A program made the translations under genes and the position numbers. Below are positions 59,470-64,000 of a DNA stretch of 64,000 nt, in pieces; position 1 is the first letter of the stretch, and every line of letters starts with the position of its first letter. This DNA is from Pholis gunnellus (taxonomy: Eukaryota > Chordata > Actinopteri > Perciformes > Pholidae): positions 22,049,714 through 22,113,713 of the forward strand of contig OU342808.1 of assembly GCA_910591455.2 (NCBI GenBank). The letters run 5' to 3'. The notes under the pieces are model-generated. The model saw only the letters and a list, made by a program, of their open reading frames with translations. It was not told where the DNA came from and did not search any database.

Positions 59470-61150
59470 TCCAATCATGTGCAATCAAGTGCAAATTGTA
59501 AAGCATACATTTTAAGTTGTGCTTCTCCATGTACAGTTTGACAAATAGTGAAATGTTTTGTGATTGATGTCCCATGATTGTCAATAAAAAGTGAGCGATT
59601 GACTGAACTTGTTCAAAAAATATGCTTTTAAATAAGAAATATGATGCAGCACAGTGCAAAACAGATGAAGACAGCAAATCTTCACATTTGACTTATAATA
59701 TATCAATTATCAAAAGGTATGGTTAAATATTTGACTCGGGATTTCAATGATTACCATAACCATTACCACAAATTTGTCCAATACTTTGGTTTATGATCAA
59801 ATATCTGCCTCAAGCCATTCTTTCCAGACATTTTTTGTGCTAGCAAATGTTAGCATGCTAACACTCACTAAGATAGTGAACGTGGTAAACATAAAATATA
59901 TCAGCAAGTTAGTGTGTGCACATTTATAGTAAGAGTCTTTCTCATTTCCAGATTCATTGTCCAAGAAGGATATTTGTTTTCACACCAACACAATAACGAC
60001 AACATTATGCCTGCCAAACATCAGCATGTTAGCATGCTAGCGTTAGCATTTAGCTCACAGCACCACTGTGTCAAAGTACAGCCTAAATAGTACTTTGGAC
60101 ACTTTTAACACTTTTATTATTGACAACCTCACTGCCCAAAAGATCCAGTTAGATCTTGGGAAATGGATAGCCTGTGGGATTGTGCATGTGTACAGTATAG
60201 CCGTAAAGAAGCCGCAGAGGAAAGCATTTAAATTGCATCGACCAGGGCTTAAATTTATGTATTTGCAGAAAAGCTTTTTTTGCTCTTATTGATACCAATA
60301 ACTGATCAGTTTACTGCGATTGCTCTTAGTGATGATTTGTTTGTCGCTGTGCTGAAGTTCTGTTTCAACACCACAAATTGTAAAACTAACTCTCGGTCTA
60401 TCAGATTACATTCTTGGAGAACTGGTTGTGTTGCTCGAGCGATGTTTAAGATAAAGTTACAATGTCAATTCACACAGAACTATCTCAGCTAATGAGAATA
60501 TATCTGAACATCTCATCTTGACTATTTCAACTATTTGTACAGGGTTGGGCTGATGGCTGCACATTCCCTACAGGGTGATATCAGGTCTAATAGATCTGGC
60601 ACATCAACACACTCATCATGACCTCTCACCCAATTCTCTATTTTGTGTTGTCTTCTACCAATCATACTACCTTTAGGTCAATATAAAATAAATATCAATT
60701 ATAGAAACATTGGACTTTTCTTGCTTCATGACCAACCAACAATGCTTTTTGCCAATCCTGCTTCTAGAAAAAGGCCCTTCTAGGCTAGCGAAATAGTTGA
60801 AAACACATCATCAACCTGTGAAGGACTTCATTTCAAATGCAGCAGCTGAGATTTGAACCATGCAGGACCAATAAATAGACAATAAGACTCTCACAGACCA
60901 CACCTGGCTAGTAAGCCAGCCAGGTGTGGCCCAAAGTGCTGCATACTTATCCTTTTAATTAAGCATTTAACTCATCAGTGCAACAAACATGTCCTGCCAT
61001 GTGTGATAAGTGCTGCTTGAAACCCGTTCTCAGGTTCTTATGTTGAACTTGCGGCACAAATGATCCTTTACAGTTTCATTATTTTAAATTTATTCAACAG
61101 AACTGATACAGTACATATTTGGATACAAAGTACTCATGTGAATACATGGT
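59470..61150. other. Segment present only in unit 2, without a recognised gene
   Basis: Flanked on both sides by sequence that is contiguous in unit 1 near 46035-46045. It holds a dispersed repeat (59745-60070, with GTTAGCATGCTAACACTCAC and GTTAGCATGCTAGCGTTAGC) and a short hairpin (60898-60929). Open frames up to 74 codons show no domain. It is either an insertion in unit 2 or a deletion from unit 1. Confidence 0.5.
60898..60929. repeat. 12-bp stem hairpin with E-box arms
   Basis: CCACACCTGGCT and AGCCAGGTGTGG are exact complements separated by 8 nt; each arm carries CACCTG/CAGGTG. No transcript context is visible. Confidence 0.8.
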
Positions 61151-61627
61151 GCCACAGTAGCTGTAATTAAAGAGCACAGTATGGAAGTGCTGTTGGTGTA
61201 ACGCTGCCCTCTTGTGGATGAAATCATGTACTTCAGTCAGATGTGTAGGTGCACTGAGCCCTCATGAAGCAATAGATGCTTACCACTGATAGTAGGAACA
61301 CCAACATAATTAAATGGTAAACTTACTAAGGTGTTCAAACATATAAATCAAGAATATGTTGAACAAGAGTAAATAAAAACATTAAATCAAACAGATTAGG
61401 CTGTATAAGGCAGTTATATCCAGTAGTGGACTACGAAGGCAGAAAGCACATACATTACATTTTCGCACCATATGAAGTTGTTTTGGTTAATTTGTTCGCA
61501 ACAGTTGCTTATTTACACATTGAGTTGATACAGAGCAACAGCTATTTGGGAGTAAGTAAATATATATATATTTTGTACTTTGGGTGAACTGACTGCTTAA
61601 TAATTGCCAGCATTGGCTTCTTCTTTC

Positions 61628-64000
61628 TCATTTAGTAGTGATGGCGACTCCCTTCTTGACCCAGGCGTTGCTGTTGAGTAGAGAGAGCATGAAGCGAGCC
61701 ACGTCTCCTCTTCCCACTGCGCTGCCTGCAGGGTTACCACTGCTGTCGGGCACAAAGTATCCCTCATGGGTCAGAAACTCTTGAGCTGTGGAGGACACAA
61801 AAGATGAAAAACTGGGAGTCAGACGGCATTACAATAACAGCATTTCTAAATCTGGTCCTCCCGCTAATGAAAGGAGAGGAGATACACGCTGGAACCTCAA
61901 GGAGCAGCGTTGCGATTGAACTCTGTCAAAATGGATCCCGAGGCAGAAGGGCTGCTTTTACCTGAGGCCGACAGGTTCTTAAGACCGGGTGGACGAACCA
62001 CAGTCCAGGTAATGTCCTCGGTCTTGTGCAGAAACTGCTCCATCTCATGCATGTTGGTGAGAACGCTTCGGATCATCGGCAGCAGGAGGAAGCGGATGAG
62101 ATAAGATGACTGCACTCCTGAGTTGGCTAACAAAAATAAGAAAAAAAACTCTAAATCTCTCACATTTCATTAAAAACGTGCATGTAAATAAGTTCTCAGT
62201 CTGATGAGAATCTATACACAAATCTATAAGAACTCAAATTTGTCTGAATGAAAGCATCAATCTGTTTGTATTTAATACTGTGAACAGAGGTAACAGCAGA
62301 TCCTGAAAAACACTTGTATTCCATAACTATGAGACATTATAAACGTAAAAGGTTTTAATTGTAGCACTTTACGCTAGAAAGTAAAAAGAAGAACATATAT
62401 TAAAATTGTAGAAGTATATTCTGCTTTTCTTTATTAAACAGACTTATACAGACTGCTAGCAGCTCTGTGAGGATCTATTTCTAGATGTTTGATCATACTC
62501 TGAGCAATAAAACAAGGAAGAACTCTTTGAAGAAAATTAGTTGATGTAAAATTCTGTAATAAAAGCCCCAATACACGTGTGCTGCACTTACGCTCAGTGT
62601 ACCAGGAGGTCATGGTGATGATCCTGTTGACCTGGGCCTCTCGCATGGCGCTGACCACGCTGTTCATGGACAGGGAGTAGCCCGTCACCGGCGAGAAGAA
62701 GGAGGCCGGGAAGCCGAGGCAGGACAAGATCACGTCCTGTCCTCTGAAGTGAGCCTTCAGACTGTCTGCTGAGAAAATATCAGCTTCCACCACCTGAAAG
62801 CAGCAGACGGGGAGACATAAATAATCAATAATGAGGAGCAGTTTTACGTCTTTGTTGAGTCGAGATCACATACAAGCATTGTCTTTCAGAACCTTCTCAC
62901 TTCCTGCCCGTCCCATTGGTTCCTACAGATGACTAAACCAAAGCCTCCAAGCTTTTTCCACCTTAATCTTAATTGACCAGAGACATGTAACATTTAATAA
63001 CTGAAAAGTGAATTCACATTATTTCCCATTAATAACTCAATCCTGCTGATTTCAGCAGGTCTGTTTTGCCTATTTTAAATCCAGTTGTGCTTCTTTTATT
63101 CTCAAGAGAAGTGTCTGTTTTTCCATTAAGATTATTTATAGCCATTGCTGCGGTGTCAAAGAGCACTAGTACCATTCCCCAGTTCTCCTACAGTATAGTT
63201 GTTTTTTTACTTGCTTTCCAATAAATACCTGTTTCTTCCCATTACACTTTCTTGAGATGAAGTGACATGCACCCAAATGCCTCTTATCTAACTGTTGTTG
63301 CACTTTACATACAATTTCCCAAAACGCAGTTATTTTCTGAGATCGCCAAAGAATATGTGATCTACATCAAATGATTATGTAGTTTAAGTCAACGTCACTC
63401 AAACAGGAGTAAATAGTGTATTTGTCGGGGACTATTTTCAGCTGCGGATGAACACATGATGTGTGTTGTAGTGAGGATTTACAGTAGCAGGATGTTGTAA
63501 GTTGGATTGACTCAAAACACCGAATGAGACTCATTTAGGGGGTTTTAATAGACAACAATGATTTAGATTCATCGGGTGATACTTTGATATATTCCATTTA
63601 TGGTTTTTGGTCTTTTCAAAAGAGATTTGTTGACAATAAGAAAAAAAAAAAAAGATTAACACCAGGTTTATATTTGCAGTGTTGCATTTAAATCCACATT
63701 GTTATCTGCATTGCTGTGTGCACAGTATCACACCCAGAAGTTAAACCTGCAAGAACATCTGTGGCTTCTGTTCAGAAACATTTGCAGTACTTCAGATTTT
63801 ACCTAACACGACCCTCATTCGGACACAATTCTATCACACCGACTGAACTTTGAACATGCAGTTAACAGCAGCATAACAAGATGGCTAACTCAGAGTGAGT
63901 GTCATATTACCTTGAGATTATCATGATGCACTGTAAGTTTTCCCGGGTTCCTGACGATGGCGGTGACAGTGTGGCCCTGCTGCAGTGCCTGGTTGACCAG
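61628..64000 (-). CDS. NAD(P)-binding flavin-reductase/NmrA-like protein (3' part)
   Basis: Four exons on the minus strand: 64000(edge)-63911, 62793-62592, 62126-61962, 61785-61628, with TGA at 61630-61628. The phases join and give 205 residues. The visible protein begins inside the Rossmann fold (LVNQALQQGHTVTAIVRNPG, the stretch after the missing GxxGxxG loop). It continues VVEADIFSADSLKAHFRGQD, ILSCLG, MREAQVNRIITMTSWYTE, a segment with WTVVRPPGLKNLSAS, and ends GRGDVARFMLSLL...VAITTK. This order (strand, NADP-side Arg, central SCLG, MTS, VRPP, GRGDVARFML) fits atypical short-chain dehydrogenases of the NmrA / biliverdin reductase B class, which reduce flavins or similar substrates with NADPH. 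The exact orthologue is not recognised. It is convergent with acsbg2 copy B. The start codon and nucleotide loop lie beyond the window. Confidence 0.8.

Larger units (their letters stand above)
46291..61375 (+). repeat. Tandem duplication, unit 2 (hint2 intron relic plus acsbg2 copy B)
   Basis: Begins with the same AAGCACACCACAATCT and ends near 61375 (CAAGAATATGTTGAACAAGA). Compared with unit 1 it lacks about 1.37 kb (unit 1 positions 33588-34961), with the junction at about 46849. It has about 1.6 kb (59470-61150) not seen in unit 1, and other smaller indels. Confidence 0.85.

Noticed and set aside
59423..60492. Several 60-84 codon frames in the unit 2-specific segment
   Set aside because: No conserved domains and an AT-rich composition. 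They are random open stretches partly inside dispersed repeats.

Overview
The window is vertebrate nuclear DNA, most likely from a spiny-rayed (percomorph) teleost. Genes are split into short exons with GT-AG introns. The gene set (prolactin receptor, MALT1, embigin, MRPS30, HINT2, ACSBG2) is vertebrate. The introns and spacers hold repeat families that I recognise as typical of teleosts: a tRNA-type SINE, LINE pieces, and short dispersed elements with phrases such as GCTGAGGCTGATGGGAATG and TACTTTTACTTGAGTA. I assembled exons by eye from splice sites, reading phase and family conservation. No computation or database search was possible.

Layout from left to right. (1) 1-510, +: last two exons of an unrecognised gene. 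(2) 511-4808: gene-free, with teleost repeats from about 3.6 kb. (3) 4809-9897, -: a prolactin receptor, probably the prlrb/PRLR2 type, with a solo LTR in one intron. (4) 12497-21121, +: malt1 paracaspase, 17 coding exons, catalytic His and Cys present. (5) 23083-27012, +: embigin, whose first intron holds a 21-bp minisatellite of about 0.85 kb. (6) 28190-30421, -: mrps30 (mL65). (7) 31688-34068, +: hint2. (8) 37102-45517 and 49725-58922, +: two intact tandem copies of an acsbg2-type acyl-CoA synthetase, 734 aa each. (9) 61628-64000, -: the 3' part of an NAD(P)-binding flavin-reductase/NmrA-like gene, cut by the window edge.

The most informative part is the acsbg2 tandem duplication. Its units begin near 33,086 and 46,291, and the first breakpoint lies inside hint2 intron 4. 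Unit 2 therefore starts with a relic of that intron, and an internal deletion of about 1.37 kb has removed the hint2 terminal exons from it. Both copies are open throughout. They differ at about 37 amino acids but at only about 9 synonymous codons. Replacements cluster in exon 9, beside the ATP-binding loop and the likely acyl tunnel, where the exon has diverged more than the intron next to it. Other tracts (exons 5-8; exon 13 to 14) are almost identical, introns included, as gene conversion would produce.

The genes do not form one pathway. prlr is a class I cytokine receptor, malt1 relays antigen-receptor/NF-kB signals, embigin is a membrane chaperone and adhesion protein, mrps30 and hint2 are mitochondrial, and acsbg2 activates long-chain fatty acids. 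I saw no CRISPR array, no operon and no convincing tRNA or rRNA gene. The sequence does not show a wholly new system. The best leads are the diverging acsbg2 pair, the tandem tyrosine modules at the prlr C terminus, and several recent structural events.
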